Origin: Colwellia sp. 1_MG-2023
GTDB taxonomy: Bacteria; Pseudomonadota; Gammaproteobacteria; Enterobacterales; Alteromonadaceae
Reading direction: 5' to 3'
NCBI RefSeq assembly: GCF_030546755.1
Contig: NZ_JAUOPE010000001.1
Coordinates: 372,001 to 436,000 of the forward strand
Length of the DNA: 64,000 nt
Both the position numbers and the translations under genes were made by a program. Under the pieces are notes generated by a model that was not told where the DNA came from, ran no database searches, and worked only from the letters and a program-made list of their open reading frames with translations. Positions 47,585-56,823 of this stretch are shown here, piece after piece (position 1 is the stretch's first letter; each line of letters starts with the position of its first letter).

Positions 47585-47671
47585 GAGATCCCTACTGATG
47601 TTTAAAAATATGGTGAATTACTGGTTTTATTTCGAGAAAAACACGCTGAAAATTTCCCGTATTTTTAGAAA

Positions 47672-47704
47672 AAAATAGCCCACATAATGGTTGCGAGCTA
47701 TTTT
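47672..47704 (-). terminator. Hairpin between rppH and ptsP
   Basis: AAAATAGC (47672-47679) pairs with GCTATTTT (47697-47704), and a T-run follows on the minus strand. It would end or reduce the rppH transcript before ptsP. Confidence 0.65.
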
Positions 47705-47749
47705 CATTCACTGATTAACAAAATAATGAGACAACACAGTGATAATCAA

Positions 47750-48253
47750 TTACCGTTTTTTTCGACGATCATGTCGATAATTAGGCAAACTATTTGCGAC
47801 AAATTCTTTCATTACTTTACGATACACCTCGCGTTTAAATGAAACTACTTGCCTGACAGGATACCAATAACTTACCCAACGCCAATCATCGAATTCAGGA
47901 TGTTTAGTATGCAGTAAATCAACCGCTGACTCTTTCGCTGTTAGCTTTAACAAAAACCATTTTTGTTTTTGTCCAATGCAAACAGGTTTGCTGTCATGTC
48001 TGATCAATCGTTTTGGTAATTTGTACCTTAGCCAATGTTTTGTTGAAGCAATAATTTTCACATGCTCAGGTTTTAAACCGACTTCTTCACGAAGCTCCCG
48101 ATACATAGTTTGTTCTGGAGTTTCTCCTTCATCAACACCCCCTTGAGGGTATTGCCAAGAATGTTGCCCATAACGCCTTGCCCAAAAAACTTGTCCCCTG
48201 TCATTGATTATTACTATGCCGACATTAGCTCGATAGCCTTCGGCATCTATCAC
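47750..48253 (-). CDS. rppH: RNA pyrophosphohydrolase RppH
   Basis: RppH removes pyrophosphate from 5' triphosphate RNA and so starts mRNA decay. I place the start at the GTG at 48253: AGGA lies 6 bases before it, and the product then begins [15 protein letters not shown], as in the E. coli protein. A 20-codon upstream extension from 48313 is open but has no family match. The 167-residue protein has the Nudix box at 38-60 ([17 protein letters not shown]). Confidence 0.93.
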   Translation of the reverse strand: MIDAEGYRANVGIVIINDRGQVFWARRYGQHSWQYPQGGVDEGETPEQTMYRELREEVGLKPEHVKIIASTKHWLRYKLPKRLIRHDSKPVCIGQKQKWFLLKLTAKESAVDLLHTKHPEFDDWRWVSYWYPVRQVVSFKREVYRKVMKEFVANSLPNYRHDRRKKR

Positions 48254-48359
48254 AGGTTTTCCTAAAAAATTTTTATATACCCTGATTCTTCCATAATCTG
48301 TGCTTGTGAGCAAATAAAAACTGCTTAAAACTTTTGATTAATATTTCAGTCAGTTATTA

Positions 48360-48467
48360 AGACGTGTTGTCCTTCGAAGTTAAATTTTGTTCAAAATAAA
48401 AGCCATTTATTCAAGGCGTGAATTATGTAGCATGGTTGTTCCATGTAAATAACGAACAACGAATAAA
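48360..48467 (-). mobile_element. Truncated MITE fragment upstream of mutH
   Basis: From 48360 to about 48467 the sequence matches the reverse complement of the right half of the element at 36022-36285, including TTTTGTTCAAAATAAAAG and GCATGGTTGTTCCATGTAAA. It starts with a degraded terminal repeat (AGACGTGTTGTCCTT) next to TA (48358-48359). The other half is missing. It lies within 65 bases of the mutH start. Confidence 0.75.
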
Positions 48468-48530
48468 AACCGCTTGCTTAGCGAATACAGGCAAAAGATA
48501 ATATCGGTAAAGTCATCACGATTCTTTTTA

Positions 48531-49208
48531 ATGATAACGACTAAAATCCCTGAAAGCGAAACTGAATTAATTGTCAGAGCCCAAGCACTAGCTGGGTTAT
48601 CTTTGGGCGAAATTGCACGCCAACAAAACATTAAAATTCCAGAGAATTTAACGAAAGAAAAAGGTTGGATAGGTTTACTACTCGAACAAGTATTAGGAGC
48701 CAGTGCCGGTTCAAAGCCCATTCCTGATTTCCCTCATTTAGGCGTTGAATTAAAAACCATTCCCATTGATCGCCTAGGTAAACCGCTAGAAACCACCTTT
48801 GTTTGTGTTGCGCCATTAACCGGCTTAGTTGGTGCTACTTGGCAAAACAGTCACATAAAAAATAAACTCAGCAAAGTGTTATGGGTACCCGTGATATCAG
48901 AACGCACTATTCCAATTGCCGAACGTATAGTTGGCGCGCCTTTTTTATGGCGTCCTTCAATCGAAGAAGAGCAGCTGTTAGCCCAAGACTGGCAAGAGTT
49001 AACAGATATGATAGTGTTAGGTGAAGTAGAAAATATTCATGGCAAGCATGGGCAAATTTTGCAATTACGTCCAAAAGCCGCCAATAGCCAAGCGAAAACC
49101 AAAGCTTTTAATAAAAACGGCAAGCCATTTATGACATTACCGCGAGGCTTTTATTTAAAAACGGCCTTCACTCAGCAATTAATTAATCGATTTTTACGGA
49201 TTAATTAA
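48531..49208 (+). CDS. mutH: DNA mismatch repair endonuclease MutH
   Basis: MutH nicks the unmethylated strand at hemimethylated GATC sites during mismatch repair. The 225-residue product from ATG 48531 has the catalytic D-E-K triad of the type II restriction-like fold ([12 protein letters not shown]: Asp66, Glu73, Lys75) and family segments [19 protein letters not shown] and [11 protein letters not shown] longer frame to a TTG at 48474 exists but would start in MITE-derived DNA, so I reject it. mutH presence implies Dam-directed repair. Confidence 0.95.
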   Translation: MITTKIPESETELIVRAQALAGLSLGEIARQQNIKIPENLTKEKGWIGLLLEQVLGASAGSKPIPDFPHLGVELKTIPIDRLGKPLETTFVCVAPLTGLVGATWQNSHIKNKLSKVLWVPVISERTIPIAERIVGAPFLWRPSIEEEQLLAQDWQELTDMIVLGEVENIHGKHGQILQLRPKAANSQAKTKAFNKNGKPFMTLPRGFYLKTAFTQQLINRFLRIN

Positions 49209-49235
49209 CCTTAAACAACATAGTCAAAAAGCTGT

Positions 49236-50120
49236 TCAGAGTTTTTCCACCGATATAGCTTGTGAAAGTTCAACATGATCGCCCGCACCAATAGATTGCC
49301 ATTGAGTATTTGCAGCTTCTAAACAGACAAATTCATTTTCGCCTTCAGGATGAATATCTTGCATTGTATCGGCTATTTGCTTTCCAGGATTCCATAATAC
49401 CCACTGATGGCAATGTTTCGACTCAATATTGATTTTTCTCTGTAAGCCTGAATCAATCAGTGTTTGCTGCTCAGAGCAATAATAGATGCGATCAATTGGC
49501 CCAACACAATTGGCTAAATGATCTGTTTGTTGTTTTTTATTGGTTATTTTATCATCAAAGCATACAAGTTTAAGATTAGGTACTTGCACATTGCTGGGAT
49601 GACTGACGTGAAAATAACTATGTAAGGCTGATGAAAATTCAACCCTTTCTTGTGACAAATTACTGATAGTTAACTTTTGACTAAAAGTCGAAGAAAAAAT
49701 TAACGTTTGTATGACGTTAAATTTAGCAGGCCATAATTGGTGGGCTTGTTCCCCGATAAACTCCAATGTTAACGTCACATCATTTTCGGAAATATCATGA
49801 CTGACAAGTCGCCAATGATTATTTCGAGCAAAGCCATGGTTGCCACCATTATTACCATTTTCATCGATATTAGGACCAAACCAAGGCCAACAAAGCGGAA
49901 TGCCACCCCGTATCGCTTTCCCTTCTTTAAACTCACTGGTGTTACTTAGCCAGAAAACTTCTGCATGCCCTGCTGGTTGCCAAGATAAAACCTGCCCACC
50001 ATATAAGCTTAATGACGCGGTAAATAACCGGTGTTTAATATCGAGAATTGATATATTGTCATTTAATGATCGTTGAGAAATAGTCGCAAAAGCAGTTGAA
50101 GACAATATTGAATCAGACAT
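49236..50120 (-). CDS. yeaD: Hexose-6-phosphate mutarotase (YeaD family)
   Basis: YeaD-type aldose-1-epimerases interconvert the anomers of hexose 6-phosphates. The 294-residue protein has GGQVLSWQPAGHAEVFWLS, GGIPLCWPWFGPN and NHGFARNNHWRL, the conserved blocks of the family, with the catalytic His in HSYFHVS and Glu in the later FVCLEAA. It is convergent with mutH. A 12-bp inverted repeat lies upstream. Confidence 0.9.
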   Translation of the reverse strand: MSDSILSSTAFATISQRSLNDNISILDIKHRLFTASLSLYGGQVLSWQPAGHAEVFWLSNTSEFKEGKAIRGGIPLCWPWFGPNIDENGNNGGNHGFARNNHWRLVSHDISENDVTLTLEFIGEQAHQLWPAKFNVIQTLIFSSTFSQKLTISNLSQERVEFSSALHSYFHVSHPSNVQVPNLKLVCFDDKITNKKQQTDHLANCVGPIDRIYYCSEQQTLIDSGLQRKINIESKHCHQWVLWNPGKQIADTMQDIHPEGENEFVCLEAANTQWQSIGAGDHVELSQAISVEKL

Positions 50121-50168
50121 GAGGTCATCTCTCGATTGTTAAAAAAGCATTATGTTAACCAAACACCT

Positions 50169-50224
50169 TTTGGTAATAAAGCATAAAAGTATTCAACCAT
50201 CACTAAACTTATTTTATTACCAAA
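50169..50224. promoter_or_regulatory. 12-bp inverted repeat upstream of yeaD, candidate operator
   Basis: TTTGGTAATAAA (50169-50180) and TTTATTACCAAA (50213-50224) are perfect inverted copies, 44 bases apart start to start. They lie 49 bases before the yeaD start. The half-site contains TTGGTAAT, similar to the alginate-locus motif, which suggests a sugar-responsive regulator (inference). Confidence 0.5.
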
Positions 50225-50376
50225 GTCGACTAAGCTTACCCATAAATGACATTTGTTTTCAGTGTCTATCATCTTTTAGCCTATAAAATTAACTACCGTT
50301 AAAGACTACTCAACACCATTGATAATCAACAAAATAAACAGTGAAAAAGTTTACAAACAAAGAAAACCTAGAAGCG

Positions 50377-50407
50377 AAAAAGCCAAAGGATGAACCTTTG
50401 GCTTTTT
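50377..50407 (-). terminator. Terminator of the amidohydrolase pair
   Basis: AAAAAGCCAAAGG (50377-50389) pairs with CCTTTGGCTTTTT (50395-50407) around ATGAA, a very strong 13-bp stem with T-runs on both sides. It lies 29 bases past the stop codon of the gene at 50436. Confidence 0.92.
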
Positions 50408-50435
50408 AACAACATAAATAGTAAGTAGTTACTTA

Positions 50436-51680
50436 CTATTTAGTATAAGCTCTTGGCATCGAACTATCTGTAGTATAACGATCACGTAAAGCATCATGAC
50501 GGCTTTGAGTATTATGCTCGACTCCATCAATCCACATTTTCTCAACGCGGCTACTTAATTCAAATGGATCTGCGCTCCACAGCACTAAATCAGCTTTTTT
50601 ACCAACAGCAATTCTACCAGCATCATAGTTAAACGCGTCGGCAACATTAGCGGTAACCGCCGCTAACGCTTGCTCTTTCGAGACACCATTGGCTATAGCA
50701 ACGCCTGCATCATATCGTAATTGATATAAATTATGCGTATCACCATTAACTTTAAATGCCACGGTAACCCCTGCATCCATTAACACGGTGGCGCTTTTTA
50801 ATGACTGATGCAAGGCATCAAAACTGGGTAAGTTATCAATTGTCGCAATAATTACTGGTACTTTCGCTTCGGCAATTTGTGCAGCAACACTCACCGCATC
50901 GCCCGCATCTGCAATCACTAAATCAAGGTCAAAATCTTGTTTTAATTTCAATAACGCTAATATATCCGTAGCTCGGTCAGCTTTCGCAACCAATGGTTTT
51001 TCACCCGCTAATATTGCATTGATAATTTTCTCATCACGTTTGGGCTCTTTTGCGTCTTTTTTCTTGTCTTCTTTAGCGGCTGATTCAGCTTTTGCTAATG
51101 CTGTTTTTGCATCTTCAAGTTTATGTCGAAGATCTTGCAACGCTAAGGCACGAGAGCCTTTACTCTTTGAACCAATATTAAGTAAAACCGCGGTATTAGT
51201 TTCAACAATGCTATCGTATTCACCTGAAAGATCCGCGATAAAAGCTTGTCCTTTAAACATACTTTCGCCACCACTAGGGGTTACAATATTGCTGGTAATC
51301 CCCCCTTTACGACTGTATGCGATGGCAGCTGATTTAGGGTTAAAAGCCGTGCTTGCATCAAAAGTAATATCTGCTTTTTTATCGCTAGCATCACGTGTGC
51401 GCGAAACCGCCGATACTTCCACTAAACCCAAAGAATTCATTGAGCCAATTAAGCCAGGCGTTAATATTTTACCCATGGCATCAATCGTTGAGTCAGCTTC
51501 CACCGTTTTAGGATTAATCGCAGTAATTACGCCATTGTCCATAACAACCGTGGCATTAGTTAATGTGCCTTGCTCGGTAACCGTATGAACAGTTGCATTA
51601 GTAATAGCAATACTTTCTGCATATACCGATGATGCTGAAGCAAGTGCTAAAGCGATAAGTGAAGATTTAAATAGTTTCAT
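50436..51680 (-). CDS. Amidohydrolase-like exported protein lacking the HxH metal motif
   Basis: The 414-residue protein has a signal peptide (1-21, ending SSVYA) and the amidohydrolase beta-sandwich start (TNATVHTVTEQGTLTNATVV). Near residue 78 the usual G-x-I-D-x-H-x-H is replaced by GLIGSMNSLGLV, so the first two metal ligands are gone. The C-terminal end (AGRIAVGKKADLVLWSADPF) is normal. A Lys-rich charged stretch near 195-215 is unusual. It follows an intact paralogue by 17 bases, so the two may form a complex of active and inactive subunits. Confidence 0.85.
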   Translation of the reverse strand: MKLFKSSLIALALASASSVYAESIAITNATVHTVTEQGTLTNATVVMDNGVITAINPKTVEADSTIDAMGKILTPGLIGSMNSLGLVEVSAVSRTRDASDKKADITFDASTAFNPKSAAIAYSRKGGITSNIVTPSGGESMFKGQAFIADLSGEYDSIVETNTAVLLNIGSKSKGSRALALQDLRHKLEDAKTALAKAESAAKEDKKKDAKEPKRDEKIINAILAGEKPLVAKADRATDILALLKLKQDFDLDLVIADAGDAVSVAAQIAEAKVPVIIATIDNLPSFDALHQSLKSATVLMDAGVTVAFKVNGDTHNLYQLRYDAGVAIANGVSKEQALAAVTANVADAFNYDAGRIAVGKKADLVLWSADPFELSSRVEKMWIDGVEHNTQSRHDALRDRYTTDSSMPRAYTK

Positions 51681-51697
51681 AATTTTTACCCCTTTCC

Positions 51698-53080
51698 TTA
51701 CTTCTGACCTAACATGAAATCGCTTTTCGCTTGATATTTTTCATCAAAACGATCGTAAACTTTGGCGCCATCGACAAACACTTGTTCTGCCTGAGCATAA
51801 ACACTGAATGGGTTTTGATTCCACAAGACAACATCCGCATTTTTACCTTTTTCTAAGCTACCTGTTTTATCCGCAATACCTAAAGATTTCGCAGAATTTA
51901 ACGTTATCCAAGTAATTGCGTGCTCTGGTTTAATATCAAAACCATTTTCATTAGCGCGGTACATTACCTTACCTGCTTCTTGGTTTAAACGTTGGATAGT
52001 TGTACCTGAGTCAGAATGAACAATCGCACAAGAATTAGCTTTTGCATCAACAATGGCAACATTCTCTTGCACCATATCGTAAGCTTCCATTTTAAAGCCC
52101 CACCAATCTGGCCACATTGCCGCACAATTGCCATTCTCGGCTAATAAATCAGCAATTTTATAAGCTTCAATGGCATGGTGGAAAGTGCCTGAGTGATAAT
52201 TAAATTCTTTTCCTAAATCAATCATCATCGCCATTTCTTCTGCTTTATAACAATGGTTATGAATTAATATATCGCCGTCTAACACACCTTTTAAGGTATC
52301 TAACTCTATATCACGTGTTGGTGCTTCTGGGTTTTTACCTGCGGCATAATCGGCTTCATATTTATCCCAAGCACGTTTATATTCTGTTGCTTCACTCCAT
52401 GCCATACGATAACCGGCCATATTACCCATTCGAGTTGCCGGAGACACTTTACGACTACCATAAACACGTTTTGGGTTTTCACCACATGCCATTTTCAAAC
52501 CATAAGGCGCTTCAGGAAATTTCATGCCTTGCATGGTATGACTGGGCACATTACGAAGCGTTACCCCACGGCCACCAAATAAATTAGCAGAGCCGGGTAA
52601 AATTTGTAGGGTAGTAATACCGCCTGCACGTGCGGCTTGAAAACCAGGGTCTTGAGGCCACACACTATGCTCTGCCCATACTTCAGAAGTATTAGGTTGA
52701 GTAGCTTCATTGCCATCTGAATGCGATTCTGCCGAAGGACTAGGATAAACACCTAAATGCGAATGCACGTCTATAACACCAGGGGTAACCCATTTTCCGC
52801 TACCATCTACCTCAATTGCATTGTCAGCAGATAAACCGTTGCCTACTTGCTCAATTTTACCATTACTCATTAATACATCAGCATTATCAATGCGTTCACC
52901 CGCCCCCGTTAAAACGGTAGCATTTTTTATCAAAACAGTTTTACTTGGAATTGCTTGATAGGTACTCGGGTAAGGGTTTTTATTGAAGACAACTTTTTCA
53001 TCTTGTTTTTCTGACTGCATACACGCACTTAATGACACTGAAATAGCCGCCACCAAGAGTGATGGTATAAACTTTTGCAT
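51698..53080 (-). CDS. Amidohydrolase family lipoprotein
   Basis: The 460-residue protein has a lipoprotein signal (lipobox LSAC, Cys20), an imidazolonepropionase/dihydroorotase-like start (VLIKNATVLTGAGERIDNAD), the metal-binding DVHSHLGVYPSP near 105, and later His residues (DILIHNHCYK, YHSGTFHHAIEAY). The end is LGIADKTGSLEKGKNADVVL. Exported amidohydrolases of this group often act on peptides or cyclic amides. The substrate is unknown. It is the first gene of a two-gene unit. Confidence 0.88.
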   Translation of the reverse strand: MQKFIPSLLVAAISVSLSACMQSEKQDEKVVFNKNPYPSTYQAIPSKTVLIKNATVLTGAGERIDNADVLMSNGKIEQVGNGLSADNAIEVDGSGKWVTPGVIDVHSHLGVYPSPSAESHSDGNEATQPNTSEVWAEHSVWPQDPGFQAARAGGITTLQILPGSANLFGGRGVTLRNVPSHTMQGMKFPEAPYGLKMACGENPKRVYGSRKVSPATRMGNMAGYRMAWSEATEYKRAWDKYEADYAAGKNPEAPTRDIELDTLKGVLDGDILIHNHCYKAEEMAMMIDLGKEFNYHSGTFHHAIEAYKIADLLAENGNCAAMWPDWWGFKMEAYDMVQENVAIVDAKANSCAIVHSDSGTTIQRLNQEAGKVMYRANENGFDIKPEHAITWITLNSAKSLGIADKTGSLEKGKNADVVLWNQNPFSVYAQAEQVFVDGAKVYDRFDEKYQAKSDFMLGQK

Positions 53081-53257
53081 ATGAGGTTCCTAGTAATATG
53101 ATGTTATTACTCATGTAAGAATGAGTTTTTAAATTATTTCACCAGATTACATTATTACGATTGAAACATTTCGACAAGTTTATTCATCATTAAAGCACTT
53201 TCGCTGCGACGAGTGGTAAGTTGGTAACGATGAATAACCAAAATAATCGATGCTAGA

Positions 53258-53869
53258 TTAGCTTCTGTGAAACCAACGACGTATTTTCCTTCTTCTGAAA
53301 TAAAGCAAAAATACACACATGGCGATATAAATACTGGGCTCAATAACGTCGGATTTTACTGACCAATAAAAATGAAGCGCAACAAAACATAGCGCAACAT
53401 AAACCCCGTTATGTAAAGTTTGCCAGTTTCGTCCCATCTTCTTTTTCATCATTGAAAACGAAGTTATCGTTAACAAAAATAAAATCACTACCGCAAGCAT
53501 GCCGACGGAAATGTATGGTCGCTCAATGATTTCATTGATAAATAAGCCCCAATCAAATTGCACTTCAAAGGCTAAAAAACTCAATAGGTGACACAAGGCA
53601 TATGTAAAACTGTACAAACCGATAAGTCTTCTGACTTTTAGCAGATGAGACCATTTAAATTGTTGGGCTAACGGCGACACTAACAAGCTTAACAGTAATA
53701 AATTAAATGCCCCGATACCGGTAAAATGTAATACAGCTTCAACAGGATCTGCACCTAATTGATCGTTGGCCGCCTCGATATAAAGTGTTACCAGTAAAAA
53801 CAAGCTAATAAAATGAATCGTTAATTTCAACGCAAAAACGAGATGAGCATTATTGACTTTGGCCGCCAT
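53258..53869 (-). CDS. msrQ: MsrQ, heme b membrane subunit of methionine sulfoxide reductase
   Basis: MsrQ passes electrons from the respiratory chain to periplasmic MsrP. The 203-residue protein has about six hydrophobic helices of the ferric reductase-like type, with conserved VLHFTGIGAFNLLLL, RRLIGLYSFTYALCHLL and QTLHNGVYVALCFVALHF, whose His residues would bind heme. Its start overlaps the msrP stop. Confidence 0.92.
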   Translation of the reverse strand: MAAKVNNAHLVFALKLTIHFISLFLLVTLYIEAANDQLGADPVEAVLHFTGIGAFNLLLLSLLVSPLAQQFKWSHLLKVRRLIGLYSFTYALCHLLSFLAFEVQFDWGLFINEIIERPYISVGMLAVVILFLLTITSFSMMKKKMGRNWQTLHNGVYVALCFVALHFYWSVKSDVIEPSIYIAMCVFLLYFRRRKIRRWFHRS

Positions 53870-54873
53870 TAATAATGCTTCCTTAAATCCATATTTTTAT
53901 ATAAGTGGGCAACTTGTTCACCGTAGCCATTAAATGGCAAAGTTTCAATTCGATTTCGAGCGAATAAACCTCCAGAGGTAATTCGACGTTCACTCGCTTG
54001 GCTCCAACGAGGGTGATCCACTTGTGGATTAACATTGGCATAAAAGCCGTATTCACGAGGCGCTAAAATATTCCATGTTGTTGGCGGAATTCTTTCAACA
54101 AGCTTAATTGAAACGATCGATTTTATGCTTTTAAATCCGTACTTCCATGGCACCACCAAACGAATTGGCGCACCATTTTGTGCTGGTAATGTTTTGCCAT
54201 AAAGCCCAACGCTCAATAAAGTTAAAGGATTCATCGCTTCATCAAGACGTAACCCTTCAACATATGGATAATCTATCCCGCCACCTATTCTGCGACTTGA
54301 CTGTCCGGGCATTTGTTTTGGGTCATATAAGGTTTCAAAAGCAACATATTTAGCTTTACTGTTAGGTTGGGCTTTTTTGATGAGATCAGCTAATGGAAAG
54401 CCAATCCATGGGATCACCATAGACCACGCTTCGACACATCTTAATCGATAAATTCGCTCTTCTAAGGGAAAGCTTTTATATAAGTCCTCATAATCTAAGG
54501 TAATAGGGTTATCTACTTGCCCTGAAATGGATAATTGCCAAGGATTTACTTTAAATTGTTGAGCATTTTCAACAGGATCGTTTTTAGCAGTACCAAATTC
54601 ATAAAAATTATTATGACTAATAACTTTCGCTTCTGGGGTAAGAGCTTCATCTGTAGTGATAGTTGGTGAAGCAGTTAACGCTTGTCTAGCAAAAGGTGTA
54701 GTGGCTGTTTTAGTAAACCAATCGGCTTGCGTATGTGTTGATAACAGTGCAGTAGCACCAACAAAGCCCATTTTTTTAAGCGCTTGTCTGCGGTTAACAT
54801 AAACGGTTTCGTCGGTAACTTGATTCTCAGTTAACTGCCATGGTGATGACTTGCGGGTAATATTTTTGATCAT
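53869..54873 (-). CDS. msrP: MsrP, periplasmic methionine sulfoxide reductase (molybdopterin)
   Basis: MsrP repairs oxidised methionines in periplasmic proteins with a molybdopterin cofactor. The 334-residue protein has a twin-arginine signal ([11 protein letters not shown], 27-37) and the molybdenum ligand Cys146 ([11 protein letters not shown]), then [16 protein letters not shown]-like cofactor-binding sequence (here [13 protein letters not shown]). A MobA-like cofactor gene lies two genes upstream of it on the same strand. Confidence 0.94.
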   Translation of the reverse strand: MIKNITRKSSPWQLTENQVTDETVYVNRRQALKKMGFVGATALLSTHTQADWFTKTATTPFARQALTASPTITTDEALTPEAKVISHNNFYEFGTAKNDPVENAQQFKVNPWQLSISGQVDNPITLDYEDLYKSFPLEERIYRLRCVEAWSMVIPWIGFPLADLIKKAQPNSKAKYVAFETLYDPKQMPGQSSRRIGGGIDYPYVEGLRLDEAMNPLTLLSVGLYGKTLPAQNGAPIRLVVPWKYGFKSIKSIVSIKLVERIPPTTWNILAPREYGFYANVNPQVDHPRWSQASERRITSGGLFARNRIETLPFNGYGEQVAHLYKNMDLRKHY

Positions 54874-54979
54874 AATTGCTACTTACCGGTAATTAAAACA
54901 TTAAGGCGTTTTAAAGCTAGACCATTAAAGTAGCAAAATAATTCGATTGTTTGTTTTTTATTGCCGATTTAACTACAAG

Positions 54980-55342
54980 TTAACGTACAAACTGTTGAAG
55001 GTATTGGTTAATTTCTGAAGATTCATATAACCAACTCACTGATTGATCTTCTTCAACAATGCGTAAACAAGGCACTGTTTTTTTACCGCCTTGTGCGATC
55101 AATTCTGCGCGATAATTTTCATTTTGATTAATGTTTCTTAGTTCGATATTTAAGCCACCACGCTTTATTGCACGGCGCACTTTTACACAAAACGGGCACG
55201 CCGGTAATTGATATAAGCTTAAGTGCTTAGTACTTTCATCAATTTCCGTTTGCAGTTGAGCCGCTCTTTTAGGTTTTGATGGTGAAAAAATAAAATCAAA
55301 AAATAAAATAATTCGGCCAAGTACCCAACGAATAATAAACAT
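54980..55342 (-). CDS. Glutaredoxin-like protein with N-terminal hydrophobic segment
   Basis: The 120-residue protein has a glutaredoxin/GST N-terminal fold with the dithiol site CPFC (Cys50, Cys53) in LYQLPACPFCVKVRR and the cis-Pro region KKTVPCLRI. Residues 1-20 (MFIIRWVLGRIILFFDFIF) are hydrophobic, which may anchor the domain to the inner membrane. The partner is unknown. Confidence 0.83.
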   Translation of the reverse strand: MFIIRWVLGRIILFFDFIFSPSKPKRAAQLQTEIDESTKHLSLYQLPACPFCVKVRRAIKRGGLNIELRNINQNENYRAELIAQGGKKTVPCLRIVEEDQSVSWLYESSEINQYLQQFVR

Positions 55343-55490
55343 AACAACATCCTATCAATGATAAGTCGGTAAAAATTATAAAGATGCAGCGACCGACTAA
55401 AACAGCATAAAATTTAAGCGCGCGAGTTTAACAAAACAATGGTTGAGTTACTATAAAAAGTACGGCGATTAACTTAGTGCTTTAACGGGA

Positions 55491-56042
55491 TTACCACATT
55501 AGATCATCCGGAATTTGATAATCTGCATACGGATCATCTTCTTCAATCTCTTCCGATTGTACTTTCTCATTCTTCAATAAAATGACTGATGCATCTAACT
55601 CGGCTAATTTTTCAGCGGTTTCACTGGTAACAATGTAAGTAATATCATCTTGACCGCATAACGCTAATCGCCCATTAACTAAGGCTCGATGTGTCACTTC
55701 ATCAAGATATAATTTTTTAATTTTGTTGTCGAACGTATAATTATATTCGCTTTCACCCGTACAATTTTTTAACTGGTGATGTTGCAAAATTTGCAGAATT
55801 CTCAGTTGTTGTTCTTTTTTCTCAAGTTGCTGTTTCTTTTCTTCATTGAGCGCTTGATCTTTCGCTTGTTTTTCTTGTTGCGCTTTAACTAAATCTTGCT
55901 TTATTTTTTCTTGTAACGATGTTTCTACTTCAACGCCACTACGCTTTTGTTTATTTTTTTTTCGTTTGTCACTGTTAGCTTGTCGTGCTTTTTGTTTGGT
56001 AGTAAGTCCAGCTTTCAGTAATTGCTCTTGCAGAGATGCCAT
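55491..56042 (-). CDS. DUF2058 protein (YaiL type)
   Basis: The 183-residue protein begins MASLQEQLLKAGLTTKQKAR, the hallmark of the DUF2058/YaiL family of nucleoprotein-like proteins. A long Lys/Glu/Gln-rich helical coiled coil (about 20-85) and the conserved YNYTFDNKIKKLYLD and GRLALCGQDDITYIV follow. The family is associated with polynucleotides, but its function is not defined. Confidence 0.88.
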   Translation of the reverse strand: MASLQEQLLKAGLTTKQKARQANSDKRKKNKQKRSGVEVETSLQEKIKQDLVKAQQEKQAKDQALNEEKKQQLEKKEQQLRILQILQHHQLKNCTGESEYNYTFDNKIKKLYLDEVTHRALVNGRLALCGQDDITYIVTSETAEKLAELDASVILLKNEKVQSEEIEEDDPYADYQIPDDLMW

Positions 56043-56134
56043 ATCGACCCCATCAACGCTTGCTAAAATTTAATGGCGGTTATTTTATCAAGTAAATTTA
56101 GATTTAGTAGCATCTATCGCAGTTTATTCAGTTT

Positions 56135-56740
56135 TTATCGACTCACTTCGCTGTTTTTTAATAATTGCAATTGCTCAGGTATATCTAAATCAACAAAAGC
56201 TTCAGGCATTAGTTCTGTCATTAATTGATGATGAAAATGTTTGATCACTGACTTAGCACCGCTGCCACTTGCTAACTGGCTTAGGTGTGAAAAGCAATAA
56301 GCAGGAAAAATAACGGGTGGAGTAGTGAGCATTTTGTCATTGTTCAGTTGTGCTGCACTAATAATATGTTCAGGATTTTTGTGCCATAGATTTTTAATAC
56401 GAAGATAATGTGTCACCTCTAATTGCCATTGATCCACTAACATTAACATCACAGCATCTGTATCGTCGTCTATTGCAGCAACACCTTTTGCAATAGATGA
56501 AGCAAGTCCTGTTTGCCACTGGTTATTAATCACAACCTTGATACTCGCATCTTCAATCTGATTCTTCATCTTCTGTGCTTGAAAACCTAGCACACAACTG
56601 ACATTTTCCGAGATTTGTTTCGCTATTTTACATTGACGGGCCAATAAACTTTCGCCATGAAACGTGACTAATTGTTTTGCTTGACCTAATCGTGAAGAAT
56701 TTCCTGCGGCAAGAATGATAATTTCAAGTTTTGCTGACAT
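56135..56740 (-). CDS. MobA/MocA-like nucleotidyltransferase
   Basis: The 201-residue protein has the NTP-transferase start ILAAGNSSRLGQAKQLVTF, close to MocA/MobA enzymes that attach CMP or GMP to molybdopterin. The later LMLVDQWQLEV holds the metal-binding Asp, and PPVIFPAYCFSHLSQLASGS matches MocA-type domains. The likely reaction is CTP + molybdopterin -> MCD. It lies 83 bases after the CsdA-like gene on the same strand. Specificity for CTP or GTP is not decidable here. Confidence 0.8.
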   Translation of the reverse strand: MSAKLEIIILAAGNSSRLGQAKQLVTFHGESLLARQCKIAKQISENVSCVLGFQAQKMKNQIEDASIKVVINNQWQTGLASSIAKGVAAIDDDTDAVMLMLVDQWQLEVTHYLRIKNLWHKNPEHIISAAQLNNDKMLTTPPVIFPAYCFSHLSQLASGSGAKSVIKHFHHQLMTELMPEAFVDLDIPEQLQLLKNSEVSR

Positions 56741-56823
56741 TTAAAATTTTTACTCACAAAGGCATTAATCAGGTAAGTAACGATAGTAACGATCAACGGT
56801 TTATCTGCAAAGCACTAATTCAC

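Larger units (their letters stand above)
50121..50435. other. Intergenic region before yeaD
   Basis: About 315 bases with two features, the TTTGGTAATAAA inverted repeat (50169-50224) and the terminator of the amidohydrolase pair (50377-50407). No small gene is visible. Confidence 0.55.

Noticed and set aside
48474-48530. Longer mutH reading frame from a TTG codon
   Set aside because: The extra 19 codons begin at the MITE edge and have no family counterpart. The ATG at 48531 gives a MutH of normal length.
53155-53343. Leftward frame overlapping the end of msrQ
   Set aside because: It is another frame of the msrQ 3' end plus its downstream gap, with no ribosome site or family pattern.
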